Positions 12,023-23,100 of a stretch of 30,244 bases of DNA are shown here, in pieces; position 1 is the stretch's first letter, and each line of letters starts with the position of its first letter. The notes under the pieces were generated by a model. It was not told the origin of the DNA. It did not search any database and saw only the letters and a program-made list of their open reading frames with translations. The DNA lies in NCBI GenBank assembly GCA_900073065.1, contig FJOG01000046.1, positions 2,255-32,498 on the forward strand. The letters run 5' to 3'. The DNA is from Phialocephala subalpina (lineage: Eukaryota > Ascomycota > Leotiomycetes > Helotiales > Mollisiaceae). Both the position numbers and the translations under genes were made by a program.

Positions 12023-12776
12023 ATGATTGCAATTTCAGGTCTCTCTCAATTCAGCGGCCAGAATTCCAAGTTCCCCAACGTTGAAAAAGTGGCTCTTAGC
12101 GATGTGAGTTCAGTTCATCTACTCTAGAGTAGGGTCTCTCGGTTCTAACAGGTCGAAGATGGGTCTCTTTTGGAATACTTAGGGATATGCTAAGCTTGAA
12201 GCCGATGGAAATCATGGTCCTAAAGATCTCAATCTTGAAATGCCCAAGAACAGAATTCCTTGGCCGATGGTGTCTATCTTGGTCATCGCCTGGGCCTACA
12301 CTATCATTACAGTCTATACATTCTCCTTTCAACAAGGACGTAGATGTTATTCATCTGTGGAAACTGGAACACCAACAACAGATTCCTACAACTGCAGCAA
12401 CTCATCAGTCGAAGCTCGACGCAAAGGCTGCGTATTCGACATCACGAATCGCGGTTGGTTTCCTCCGGCTTGCTACGATAAGGAATTGACCGCCGAGTAT
12501 GACGCACTAGGAAATGCTCTCGGCGGGCGGAAGTGATATCTCAGCAGAGAAGGGATCCAGATGATCGAGAGAGAGTCATATGAAGCCGGCGAAGGACCAA
12601 ATCCACTGTTGGTCACCCAAGAGCTACATTTGTGGCACTGTGCTTTCCAATGGCGGAAGTATCATCGTGCTGTTGAGCGTGAAAGACTGATTGACAGCTA
12701 CATGAGTGACTACAATGACACTCGTCATTGTAGCAAGATTTTGGATTGCACAAGGAGCACGAAGGAGCGGCTATAG
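12023..12776 (+). pseudogene. UstYa-like (DUF3328-related) membrane protein with an in-frame TGA
   Basis: Exon 1 is 12023-12103 (27 codons) and exon 2 starts at 12183 after a 79-nt GTGAGT...TTAG intron. The frame then runs to 12776, interrupted only by TGA at 12534-12536. Readthrough would give about 223 residues: a short cytosolic head, a hydrophobic segment (SILVIAWAYTIITVYTF), a CxFDITNRGWFPPACYD motif, then, after the stop, LHLWHCAFQWRK and TRHCSKIL. HLWHC fits the HxxHC motif of UstYa-type proteins, and the second HC site also fits. UstYa-type proteins act in oxidative steps of fungal peptide or other secondary metabolism. The TGA falls where the family usually has an aromatic residue, so TGG-to-TGA is likely. 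Without readthrough the product loses both HC motifs. The subfamily is not certain. The 5' end abuts repeat copy A, so the promoter may also be lost. Confidence 0.68.
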
Positions 12777-13810
12777 AGTTCTATCTGGCATTTCCTAACT
12801 GTCTTGCTTGGTCTGGAAGTGTACAGGTTAGAGTTGCAAGGAAAACAACTCCACAGCTTCAGTCGATCTGTCCATGGGGGAGAATGTTGTGTCACTAATG
12901 TTTACATTAAGAAATGAATTTCCGCCAGAAGAGTATCAGACTGGTTGCGTGTAGAATCAATTCATCCAGGAAGCCGAGATCCATGCATCAGGACATGAAC
13001 ATACTCATGTTTGATACTCCAAATTTGGATCCAACAAACTTGAGTGTAGCTAATTTTGTAAATTGTCAGCAACTAATGATGAAGCACAAAGAGTCGACCA
13101 TAGTCCGACTACCAGGAAAGCCAGAGAGCGGGTCTGTGCCTAGAGAGGAAATGCTGAAATTTCTTGCTTGCAGCGCTTAAGCAAATAGGCTCGGGCCTAT
13201 CTCCCGAATGTTGCTTGGCTCGTATCTACCGCACAGTTAGCCAATGACCTGTGATACTCTAAAAAAGGCATTGAACCTAAAGCGAGGGTTTTGAAGTCCG
13301 AGCGACTCGATGAAGGCAACTGTTCGCGGAATCAAGGGCGTTTCCCGTGCGTGAGGTAGTTGCAAGCTCACTGCGTCTAACTGCAGGAGACCCCACAACA
13401 CTTGGGCCCTGCCTCGACTCCTTATACGATGACAGTAGTCAGAATTTATGGTAACCTCGTGTTCCGCAGGAGTGTTCGTACTATTACATGCGTGCTGACA
13501 TGGCGTGATGGAGAATTTTACCATCATCTGAATACCACGTTCCACCATGCTGACATTTGAAGGCGGCCGCCGCCAGTGCCTTGATTGCCCAGATACTCAT
13601 TTCATGAGCCAATCTGATTCGCTCATGATTCGATTGTTTCAATGTGTTCGGACTGTAACAGTCTCGCTTCCACTCATCCAGCTTCAAGAACTATCTCAGG
13701 GAGCAATCCATAGATATATCTATAGCCACAAGGTCCTAGACAGCGAATTCCCATCCCACGATAATTGCGGCAGTCATTTCATCACCTTATAACACTTCTG
13801 GAAATTCAAC
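12777..13810. other. 1-kb spacer with no supported gene
   Basis: Between the UstYa-like relic and DHFR there are only short ORFs on both strands (for example 12914-13180 plus and 13484-13687 minus) with no recognisable motif or sensible exon joins. The last 200 bp would hold the DHFR promoter; TATATCTATA at 13714-13723, about 90 bp before the start, could serve as a TATA-like site. Confidence 0.45.
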
Positions 13811-14575
13811 ATGGTCCCAGAAACTATAACCCCACTCAGTGATTGGAATAGCTCCAAGACCACAAGGCGATGGCCGTCTGTCACAATCATCATCGCCGCC
13901 ACCCAAACGATGGGAATGAGCTTCGAGAGGCATCTTCCTTGGCCCAAACTAAAGCGCGAACACAACTACTTCGAGTCAACAACCAAACGTGTCGCATCTA
14001 ACAGAACTATGAATGCTGTTATCATGGGCTACAACACGTGGGACAAGGAGCCGACGAAGAGGTATCCCGATAGGATCGGTGTTGTAGTCACAAGAGAGCC
14101 TGAAAAGGTCCGGGCCCGGTTACGTGACGACCATCGAAAGGGATTCGTTCATATTGCGACCTCTATCCCGGGTGCGGTTGAATTGCTGGAGAAGACATAC
14201 CCTTACCCGAATGAGCAAGAGAAAGAGCTTTGGCATGGAAGTCTTGGTCCTGCTAGTGGCAACGGTAATCAAGGAGCATATGAATATGGAAAGAACGACC
14301 TGCCATGCCTCGGTCGTATTTTCATCATCGGGGGCGCAGGGTTTTGTCGTGATGCTCTCAAGATCTCTTGGGTCGACCGGCTCCTCTTAACCCGTGTAAT
14401 GGCGGATTTCAAATCAGATACCTTCTTCCCCCTTCTTCTGGATGGAAGAGGCAATGAGCAGTGGCGTAGGCAGAGCGACAATGCCTTTTTGAAGTGGGGA
14501 GGTGCAGACATACCGATTGGTGTGCAGTGGGAGAATGGTATTGAATGGGAGGCGTATATGTTTGAACGTGTCTGA
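13811..14575 (+). CDS. dihydrofolate reductase, divergent (254 aa)
   Basis: A single uninterrupted exon encodes a DHFR, which reduces dihydrofolate to tetrahydrofolate with NADPH. Visible motifs are IIIAATQTMGM at residues 27-36; LPWPKLKRE at 42-50 with the catalytic acid E50; AVIMGYNTW at 69-77; the conserved Arg of the folate glutamate site at about R88; IIGGAGFC at 172-179; and TRVMADFKSDTFFP at 194-207. Length is greater than the usual 190-230 because of an N-terminal extension of about 22 residues and an insert at about 108-165. Against the well-known human numbering, F31 is His (H51), I60 is Glu (E80) and Y121 is Cys (C179), and the Met20-loop region KNGD is replaced by FERH. The fold and catalytic acid are kept but ligand contacts are not typical. 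This may be an extra copy rather than the housekeeping enzyme; the window cannot show that. It converges on GTP cyclohydrolase I, 158 bp away. Confidence 0.93.
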   Translation: MVPETITPLSDWNSSKTTRRWPSVTIIIAATQTMGMSFERHLPWPKLKREHNYFESTTKRVASNRTMNAVIMGYNTWDKEPTKRYPDRIGVVVTREPEKVRARLRDDHRKGFVHIATSIPGAVELLEKTYPYPNEQEKELWHGSLGPASGNGNQGAYEYGKNDLPCLGRIFIIGGAGFCRDALKISWVDRLLLTRVMADFKSDTFFPLLLDGRGNEQWRRQSDNAFLKWGGADIPIGVQWENGIEWEAYMFERV

Positions 14576-14656
14576 CTAAAAAGTGAATCTGTATGTCTAA
14601 TACTGTTTTCAAGAATCAATGACATGCCTTATTCTGACCAGTCCTATAGTGATCCA

Positions 14657-14687
14657 GCCAATGGGTAGTTAAATACCTATCATTGGC
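14657..14687. terminator. inverted repeat between convergent DHFR and GTP cyclohydrolase genes
   Basis: GCCAATGGGTA at 14657-14667 pairs imperfectly with TACCTATCATTGGC at 14674-14687, forming a short hairpin midway in the 158-bp convergent spacer. It could mark 3'-end processing for both genes, but fungal terminators are not defined by hairpins, so the role is uncertain. Confidence 0.3.
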
Positions 14688-14733
14688 AATAAGAGAAATC
14701 TATACTAGACATCAAGTTTCCATTAAGCTAGCA

Positions 14734-15753
14734 TCACTTCCCTTTTACCAAAGACAAAAACTCTCCCCTCAAATCGGCTTGCTCCTTGAATGACCCTAGC
14801 ATGCAACTTGTCGTCGTCGACGAGGTCGTCTTTTCAACTCCCCTCATGACCATGCAAAGATGCATTGATTCCATCACAACTGCCACACCTCTGGGTTTCA
14901 GAATATTTTCAATCGCTAAGGCGACCTGTCTTGTCAAGCGTTCTTGGATTTGCAATCGACGTGCAAAGACCTCAACAATTCGCGCAATTTTCGACAGACC
15001 CAAAACACGTCCATTGGGAATGTAACCCACATGTATCTGCTAGAACTTAGTACGGTTTATGCCTACTGTAAGAGCTGTGAGATATCCAAACCTTCCCCAT
15101 GAATGGCACAAGATGATGCTCGCATAGACTAAATACTTCGATGTCCTTTCCAACGACCATGTCTTCACTCACATCTTCATGAAAGATAGCATCATTGACA
15201 ACTTCGGTTACAGTCGTGTGATAGCCTCGAGTGAAGGAAAGAAGCGCTTTGGCATATCGTTCTGGCGTCTTGACCAGCCCTTCCCGTTCTGGGTCATCTC
15301 CGAGGCAACTGATCATGACTTTGATAGCAGCAGCCAGGGCCTGTAATTTTGTTTTCTCTGAAAGCTGTCAGTTTATCAAATCCAAGCTGTTAGATTATTG
15401 ATAGTATCGGTTACCGTTATCTTCTTTGAAGTCATCGCTGCGATCACCTTCTAAAAACTGTCGATCACGAACCAGACTAGAGACTGAGGCCTCATCTTCA
15501 GAGTTTGATGTACTTTCCTCTACTTATGAGTGAGTATTTGCTTGGAAAAACTCCTGCTATCCCCCCCCAAATATAAATTTTTTGGTCCATAAAGGTAAAA
15601 CTCACCTGACAGAGGGGTAGGCAAGACTCGGTCCAATTCCAAGAGCGATGTCACGCCGCCATGTTTCTGGAAATACTCGCTGACATAAAGATTTGGGATT
15701 GGTTGAGGAGCATGTACAGAGAGATCGTCGGGATCAATGATTGCTGGGGACAT
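14734..15753 (-). CDS. GTP cyclohydrolase I (273 aa)
   Basis: Four exons on the minus strand: 15753-15606, 15519-15415, 15357-15092 and 15036-14734, with introns of 86, 57 and 55 nt, all in phase. The enzyme converts GTP to 7,8-dihydroneopterin triphosphate, the first step of folate and tetrahydrobiopterin synthesis. The zinc and catalytic residues are all present: [10 protein letters not shown] gives C163, H165 and H166, and [10 protein letters not shown] gives H232, C234 and R238. GLSKIAR (186-192), QIQERLTRQ (202-210) and [10 protein letters not shown] also match the family. The first 85 residues are variable and Ser/Asp/Glu-rich, as in other fungal enzymes. Nothing is missing, so it should be active. 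It converges with DHFR and diverges from the MFS gene. Whether it is the only copy in the genome cannot be seen here. Confidence 0.95.
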
Positions 15754-16770
15754 CTCGGCACGTAATATGTCTTCTCAAGAGTTTCAAGAGCAACTCTTCT
15801 AAATTATAGCCTTCCAATCTCAATATGAATCGAATTATTTTTAGAAATCCAACTTCGATACCTTGCTAAACTCAGTCTGAGAACCCTCTGACCTTGAAGC
15901 TAGAATGGCCAATTTTAGGGGAAGTGAAATTTACACATTCGCTTGCTTTTCGCTGTTCGGGGCTAGGCTTCTAAGTTCGCTCAGGATCGGATACGGACAA
16001 GTGAATAGGCGGTGTGCGTATGCTCAGTCAGCGTTGCATTGACAAGCAAGCTTTTGGGATCACTTGGGCAAGGATAACTTTTGTCTCTAGACTCAGAGAG
16101 CACCAACATACATAATCTAAACCTTTTTTTTTTTTACGCACAAGGACCAATCGTAGTAGCCACAGTTATGGCCAAGTGTGGGAGTCGGATGCCGAAATAT
16201 TCTTATTTCAGACCCAAAGCGGAAATGAGTCCGGTGTAAATATTACCTACAGATGCAGTCACTCCCATATGCTGTCAACTGAACGGCTCAAGTCGCATAT
16301 TGCGCTGCCGCATGAACCCTGCACGCCCTTTGGCGGCCGCTCTTGAGCTAGGATAATTGATTTTTTCTCAGCAACGGCTGAAAATGCCCCGATATGTGAG
16401 TGTAAGCTGAGTAAGAATAGTGATATGGTGCATTTTTAACATGAGAGAGAATGGCGGGTTAATTTGGGCCGTTTAGTACGAGCACTGGTATCTTAGAACG
16501 CCCTTCGAGTATAGGAGCTGTAGTAAGTTCGCATGCTCTGACCTCACGTGTACGAATTGCTGGTTGGTTGATTGCTGCTGCGGAGCCCGACGCTCGACAA
16601 TTCAGTTCCTTCGTCTCGGTGAAGTGCAGATACTGACATTAGAATGTGTTCGGTCAAGCACGCAACATAGATACTGATTTGTCACTTGTGATCATTGTGA
16701 CTCACATAGATAGTTTGTCCAGAATTTTGGCTTTCAGTTTCAGAGCTCAATCCAACTACTCGCAATAAAC
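15754..16770. promoter_or_regulatory. divergent promoter of GTP cyclohydrolase I and the MFS transporter
   Basis: 1,017 bp between two divergent starts with no credible gene. It contains a ten-T run near 16126-16135, a CACGTG E-box core at 16545-16550 (about 220 bp before the MFS start) and a GCGGCCGC palindrome near 16333-16340. CACGTG is a typical bHLH target in fungi. Shared regulation of the two genes is inferred from geometry only. Confidence 0.45.
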
Positions 16771-18643
16771 ATGGCCAATTCTCGAAAGGAACCTCGACTG
16801 CCTGTAGGACAGTTGGCCATAATTTGTACGTATCCTTACTCGGTGATACTGCCACCTTTTAACGTAACTGCTAACAAGACAGGTATCTCACGTTTCGGCG
16901 TGCCTTTGATGCTGAACTCTTTCCCGGTATATCTAGTATGTATGAAGTCACTCGTAATCTCTTTCTCAGCTAACACTCTCCGAGCCAGCACTTCTTAGTA
17001 GCTTCAATATTTCCACCGACACAGTGCCATACTATGTTGGTGTCTGCTCTGCAATCTGGTCCATCTCCACCTGTGTCACAGCGCCACTTTGGGGCAGAGC
17101 TTCTGACTCTTATGGCCGCAAGCCAGCTATCATCCTGTCGAACATCATCTATGTAGCCAGTGTGCTCATCTTTGGGTTTGCAGGGAGACTGTGGTTGATT
17201 TTGGCCGTGATGGGTCTTTTGGGGTTTGCAGGGGGCATGACACCGGTCCTTCAGTGAGTCTATCTTGAATTGATGTTACAGTAATAAGCCCGGCTAACAA
17301 TTGTTTCATTTTAGCACGACAGTTGCTGAGCTCGTGACGGAAAAAGAATTGCAGCCCATGGCGTTTAGTTTAATCCCGTATGCTTCCCGTCCACTTTTCT
17401 TAACTTGTGTTACTAATGTTTATTTGTCATATTCCAGACTCATGTGGACCATATCAAGCATGATTGGCCCAATGATTGGCGGCTTTTTGGCTGATCCAGC
17501 CCAGAAATATCCTAACCTATTCGGGGATAACATGTTCTTTTTACACTTCCCATACAGCTTGCCAAATTTAGTAGTAGCAACGCCATTTGTGATTGGCTGC
17601 GTGACAGGGATTCTGTTTTTGAAGGTAGGGTTCCGTTCAAACTAAATGATCACACCCAGAACTTAGCTGATAATCCTTAGGAAACCCTGAAAGGAAAGAA
17701 CTCCAAGGATTCAGGACTTCGGTTGGGCCGAGTTCTCCAGCAACTCATCTTGTGTTCCAAGATGTCCAAACCCCTAGAGAAAATTGACGAAGCTGAATAC
17801 CACATGCTTGATCAAAATGACTCAGCAACTAGGGATCAAAGTTCAGATAGAACTAGCTACGAAGAAGAGGCGAAACCAGCACTTCTATCTCCATCAACAC
17901 CAAGCTCATCGCGCTGGCTAGTCTCTTCGCTCTTTCCCTCCTCAATCTTCACCCGCCAATCCATGCTCGCACTACTCTACATCTGCTTTCTCCAAACACA
18001 CAGCAAGCTCTTCGACGAGTTCTTGCCCACCTACATGCAAGCTGTCCCTTCACCATCCTCACCCGCGCCGGGATCCACATCACCTCCTCCATCTCTAATC
18101 TCCTCACTGATCCTCTTCCCCGGCGGGCTCTCCCTATCAGCCCACACCTCAGCCCTTTATCTAACTGCTTACGGTCTCTCTGCAATCTTCATCCAACTTG
18201 CCATCTTCCCCCGTCTGGCACCGTACCTAGGTCCGCTCCGCTCCCTCCGCATCGCTTCCTTTACTTACCCCGTAATTTACCTCCTAACACCTTACCTCTC
18301 TCTTCTCTCACCCTTTACTATCCTCCGCGGAGCTTGTATCGTGGTTCTGCTTGCGATGAAAGCATGTTGTGGAATTTTTGCGTTTCCGTGTTCGAGGATT
18401 TTGTTGTGCAATTCTGCGACAAAGGGGGGATTGGGGACTTTAAATGGGATTAGTTCGAGTAGTCAGCAGTTGATGAGAGCGGTTATTGCGGTAGGAGTGG
18501 GGAAGTTATTTAGTTTGGGGATGGAAAGGAGTGTTATTGTTTTGCCGTGGTGGAGTTTGAGTGTAGTGAGCTTGGGCGGTTTAGGGACGGTGGTTTGGTT
18601 GAGGGATGAGAGTGATAGGGAGGAAGAGGCGGGTGATGTATAA
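16771..18643 (+). CDS. MFS transporter, TetA/ZIFL-like multidrug-type exporter (529 aa)
   Basis: Six exons: 16771-16825, 16883-16939, 16989-17253, 17315-17377, 17438-17624 and 17681-18643. The introns are 57, 49, 61, 60 and 56 nt. The second intron was chosen because its GTATGA donor, internal CTAAC and GCCAG acceptor give a continuous product (PVYLVSLLSSFNIS). The protein begins LAIICISRFGVPLM in TM1 and carries the MFS motif A as LWGRASDSYGRKP at about 71-83, then GFAGGMTPVLHTTVAELVTE, WTISSMIGPMIGGFLADP and FLKETLKGK at the end of the first half. A long hydrophilic loop of roughly 75 residues precedes the second half. This pattern is that of fungal drug:H+ antiporter-like carriers related to ZIFL and yeast YCR023C. 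The substrate is unknown. Its place beside pterin genes suggests export of a related product or of an antifolate, which is inference. Confidence 0.88.
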
Positions 18644-18746
18644 TAAAGGTTCTAGTTCACGTGTCAAAGTATTTACATCATAATTTTTCAAATGTCTTAA
18701 AACGCGAAACTCTCAGGCGAGTCATTGCGTTGTCCACAAGGATACT

Positions 18747-19642
18747 ATGGATGAATTCAAGAAGCTACCTGATACGATCGAGAAGTCTGCTGGAAAGGCC
18801 GTTGAGGGTTCGGTCGAGAAGTCGGTGGATGCAGTCAAATCTGGTATCGAGAATGCGATCACATCAGCCAAGAACTCAGTCGAGGAGAAGATCGGTACTT
18901 TGCCATCAAAGGAAAATGTCGATAGCCAGTTCGGTTCGATCCCGACTGGTGTAACTTCCGGAGAGCTGGACGAGAAGCTGTCAAGTGTTCTGATCAAGGA
19001 AGATTTTGAGATTAGTATTGAGAGTTGAAGAACAAGATTGAGGGGAAGGGGAAGGGTAAGGAAGTAATTCCCGAACCAGAAGTTGTGGATCTCGAAACCT
19101 CTGGTTGAAGAAAGCATACGCTGTCTCGCCTTCCTCTAGTGACAAGAAGCGAGATCTCAATGCTAAGGCTGTGATGCTGGCAAGCGGGGCCGATTGAGAT
19201 CTCGTAGGTCATTCGATTTTTCGACCATCTCTGGGGCTTTGCTAATGATAGCTAGGTGCATTGAGCCCAGTTAGCGAAGGCGAGACTTCTGATGGATTCT
19301 TTGGTGCGCTGGTTTCTCGCCCGGGCTCATCTGGAAACGCTTCGAGATCTGGTAGTAGGCCTCGTGCGGGGTCAGCGGCTGAAGTCCCAGGCATCTCCTG
19401 ACATTCGGGATCTGTCGCAGCTGGTATCGATTCCGATTCTGGTTCTGGTCCTAGCACGGGTAGTGCTGAAGTCCCAGATGTCTCTGGAAATTCGGGATCT
19501 GCCGGAGCTGGGGCTGAAATTGGATCTGGTTCTCGTACCACTCATTGGCAAACTATCCGCATTGGACCTCAGCCAACCAAGCGTGGAAATATGAACGCTT
19601 TGCTCGACAAGAGCGATATTCTGCTTCTGTTTGTGTCTTAAT
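18747..19642 (+). pseudogene. disrupted hypothetical gene with Ser/Gly/Ala-rich repeats
   Basis: A 93-codon ORF from 18747 (acidic/basic amphipathic, KSGIENAITSAKNSVEEKIG) ends at a TGA at 19026-19028. The next frame continues sensibly (LKNKIEGKGKGKEVIPEPEV), as after a one-base indel. A third frame carries LKKAYAVSPSSSDKKRDLNA, then DGFFGALVSRPGSSGNASRS. From 19378 an 87-nt unit is repeated (GCTGAAGTCCCA... again at 19465). In the first copy TGA at 19399-19401 stands where the second copy has GGA. The frame then stays open to TAA at 19640-19642. The picture is of one low-complexity protein gene with at least one frameshift and one stop. I do not recognise the family. Unrecognised introns could explain part of the damage. 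Confidence 0.4.
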
Positions 19643-20102
19643 CCATACCAAGGATCAAGAAAGCAAAGGACATCGTCTCGGGAACGCTGAGATGAATGGA
19701 ACTCGTCCTAGTCTTTGTTATATATCCCAATATAATGCCGGCAACGAGTGGCCAGACCTGGCTAATGATCCGCGATCCACTGGGGCACAGTCTACTACGA
19801 AGAAGAAGGAGCGTAAGAAGTGGTGGGCCGAGAAGTGGGTTGATACAGAGGCGAAATGCCCTCAGTGTTTGTTCGGGAAGAGCAACGAGAAGAGAATGTT
19901 GCTTGTTTTACTTTGTCGACAAAGAGAACGTGGAGTTTTTTGTTTAAATTGTTGTTTTTGTGGCCGGTTCGCTTTGTTAGTTCTCGATGTCTCCGTTGTT
20001 TATTGTAATGATTCTCCTGCGTATTTCTCGATTTCTCACAATAAAAAAGTCTTGTCGATTATTGTAATCAACCTCGCAGACTTTTTCGTTTTGAGATTGT
20101 GA

Positions 20103-23100
20103 TAGTGATAGTGATACTCGCAGGATTCTCGAACAAGACCTGATTTCGTATCAGAATAGAGAACGTCTTTCCGTGATAGATTTAGGTGAAGAAATAGCAC
20201 CTCTTAAAACATGCCATATGTTTAGGCTTCTCGGGGAGGATGCGTATGTTGGGGAATCTAAGGTTACTCATCGACTAAGAATAACGGGAAAGCGCTTTAG
20301 ATCACAAGCACATTCTCAAAGCAATAAACTAGAATCAATTCCCGCAGAAAAATAGTGGAAATGGCATTTATTCTGTAAAGGATGGCAGGCTTTGAAAATT
20401 AATGAACGAGAACGTCATCACATAAAACTCTGAAGTTTAGAATGCTGGACAGTAAGGACGACACAGCAGCGTTACTCCCATGCAAGTAGATTCCACAAAT
20501 GTAGTTCTTGATTTGAAACATTCATCGATGGGCGAGGCGATTTGGCTATTCAAGCCATCTAGATCTCGTTTTGCTATCTCGGAAACAGGTCACGCCCCAC
20601 TTTCATAAATCATGAGAGGACCCGGAAAAGAAGCATACGATTACAAGTCTGCAGATCGCAAAAGGCAGCTAGCTGATTCAAACTCTGGAAAAATTGCATC
20701 TATGAGAAATTGACAAATCTTCGGGATTTAGAGAGTTTTTACATGTTAAATGTCTTCAATATCGCAGAGAAGCATCAAAAACTGTAGCATTAAAGGAACC
20801 AGAAGGTTTGATGGCTACATCATAGCATAGTCTTTGGCTTTGGAGTGCTTCCTTAGACTTGGGACTTTACTAGCTAACATCGCTTTGAAAGTATGCCATG
20901 CACAAATTGGAAGACTATCATCGAGAACCAGAATAAGAGCATAGAGTAAAAAGAGCCCCAAAAATGGAACAAGCAACAACTTTAAGCTTTTGGAACTGCA
21001 GAGGTAGTGTCTGAGATATAAATAGAGCGAGAATGTCCATCCCGCAGCTGGTCGACAAGATGTCCTCCCATTAATACACGACAGTTTTTACCTCAATTCA
21101 CATACATATGATGCCCGAGAGTACTAGTAATTCTGATTGCCTGTATGAATGCAATATCAATAATCAAGGCATTGCTGATGTGGGGGGGAAATCCAATCGT
21201 CCGTCGGCATGTGCTTGATAGGATATGTGGGTCTCGAGGATGAGAGAGTTGAGGTAACATGGCGGGGTGAAGATCTCGATGCTTGATTGAAATAAGTGGG
21301 TGATGGAATCAATGGCCGGCAAGCGGAACTCGGTGTCCGAAATACAAGACATATTTTTTTGCTTCAGGTCCGGAATCGAGTCAGGGTTGAATTCATCTGA
21401 CCAAGTATCTATGCTGAAACTAGATATTACTTCCCATTACATTACGAAACACGCACCATTGTGGATGCCTGGCCGATTTGCATAACCCTGTCTTCCCTTA
21501 GCTCTGAGGTCCTTTATCAGAATTTGTCAACCGTATCGCAAATTCAGCTGCGAGGTGGAGACGAGAAAATCTATGCCAATTTTCGAACCGCGATGGGTTG
21601 TTGCGCTGTTGTATTTAGTGTGGAGCAGGCCATAAGTGATGGCTGTGGAAGGTGCTTCACGGTGAACATCCCTGGAGATCGAGAAGTGTCACCCTTGGGC
21701 ATTCTGACAGCCTTCGAGGTTCTTAGCCTGCTTTCCTCATCGTAGAACCATGTCCAGGTTCCGAACATCTTGAATGATGAAATCCGAAGAATATGATGCC
21801 ATACAGAAAAGGATTGGACAGGGGGCTGTATGCAACTATTGAAACACATCCGTGACATCCCAAGCGGATTGTACTTCAATTCTGCTTCTTGATCTCCGCT
21901 CGAAAGGTGTTTTGGAGGGCATTGTTATGAGATTGGTTGGCACATGCTGCTCACTGCCAACAGTTTCTGTGAGGGACTGCGGTGGAGTTGAGTGTTCGAA
22001 AGAAACGCTGTGAAAACAAGTCATTATTCGGGAATTAACCTTATCCCTCTGCCGAGAATGATGAATTGAGAAGGATCAGGGCCGGATATTAGACCATCGA
22101 CCAGGGTAATGTAATGTTATTACCTCAATGAAGAAACCGTGAGCAGTGGTCAATGAGCGCAAGAAACCGCGATATGTGTAATGGGAGGGTAAAGCATATG
22201 CTCTCCAAATTCAAGCTCTTCAACACCTGGCAGCGAGTTTCCAGGATTCTGAATCCCCCGAAACTTCCGCAGCCATCCGAACCTCGGACAAGCTCCCGTC
22301 TTCGCGCGATCTTCCAGTTTGGCGATGCAGATGCTCCCCGGTGTTTCAGATCTTCGACAATGAGCACCGAAGTTTGAAGTACCTCCTTCCATACCAGGCC
22401 AACCATGTATCAGATGTGCTTGCTACCCGTCAAGCTAGACAATTTCTCCGAAGAGCAGAATTAGAACAGCCAACAAAGAGTCGACGACACAACATTAATC
22501 TCGATGTTCTCAGCCCGATGTCTAGAGAGTGTTGATCGATATCGTGAAGAGCAACTTCAAAAGCCTTCAAGAACTTCGTAACCTTAAGCATAGCATAGCG
22601 GCCACGACCGTTATATGACTGATCTCCAACTGTCAAGCTGCGACGAAAGAGTGGCATGCGAGACGATCAGATGCAACACTCATAGGGAGCACGTTTATAG
22701 TGTCTCCTCCGTCCTCGATGCTTCTTGTGCTATCGTCGATTTTGATTGCAGCGTGGTGGCCCGTATATTGAAAGTCGTCATCGATGTTCTGAATTCGCTT
22801 AGCAGGAAATTCAGGGGAGCGGCCTTGCCATGATTGACCAGCAGACAATTTGAGCCTGTTGACCCTCCAAACTTCTGCAAAGTCCCACTTGGCTTGATTG
22901 TAGTTGAGACACGGAATGCGCATTGCGTCCTGGGGTTGCTGATGTGGCCGTGGGAGATGCCTGCTTGACGAAGCAATGGAGTTGATGTATTTTCGGGGCC
23001 GTAGGTGGCGCTCGCTGAGGTCTGCAAGAGGATCTGCATCAAAATCAAAGTCGGTATTTTGGGAGAAAGGAGTCTGAGAGTTGTTAAGCAATACGGGGAG

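Noticed and set aside
12534..12561. GT...AG pair that could remove the TGA in the UstYa-like gene as an intron
   Set aside because: Only 28 nt long, far below fungal minimum intron size, and not a multiple of three, so it would break the downstream frame that carries the HC motifs.
12914..13180. 88-codon plus-strand ORF after the UstYa-like relic
   Set aside because: No motif, no good start context and no exon partner; length expected by chance.
16936..16969. 34-nt GTATGT...TCAG intron in the MFS gene
   Set aside because: Too short; the overlapping 49-nt choice 16940-16988 has a CTAAC branch site and gives a better family fit.
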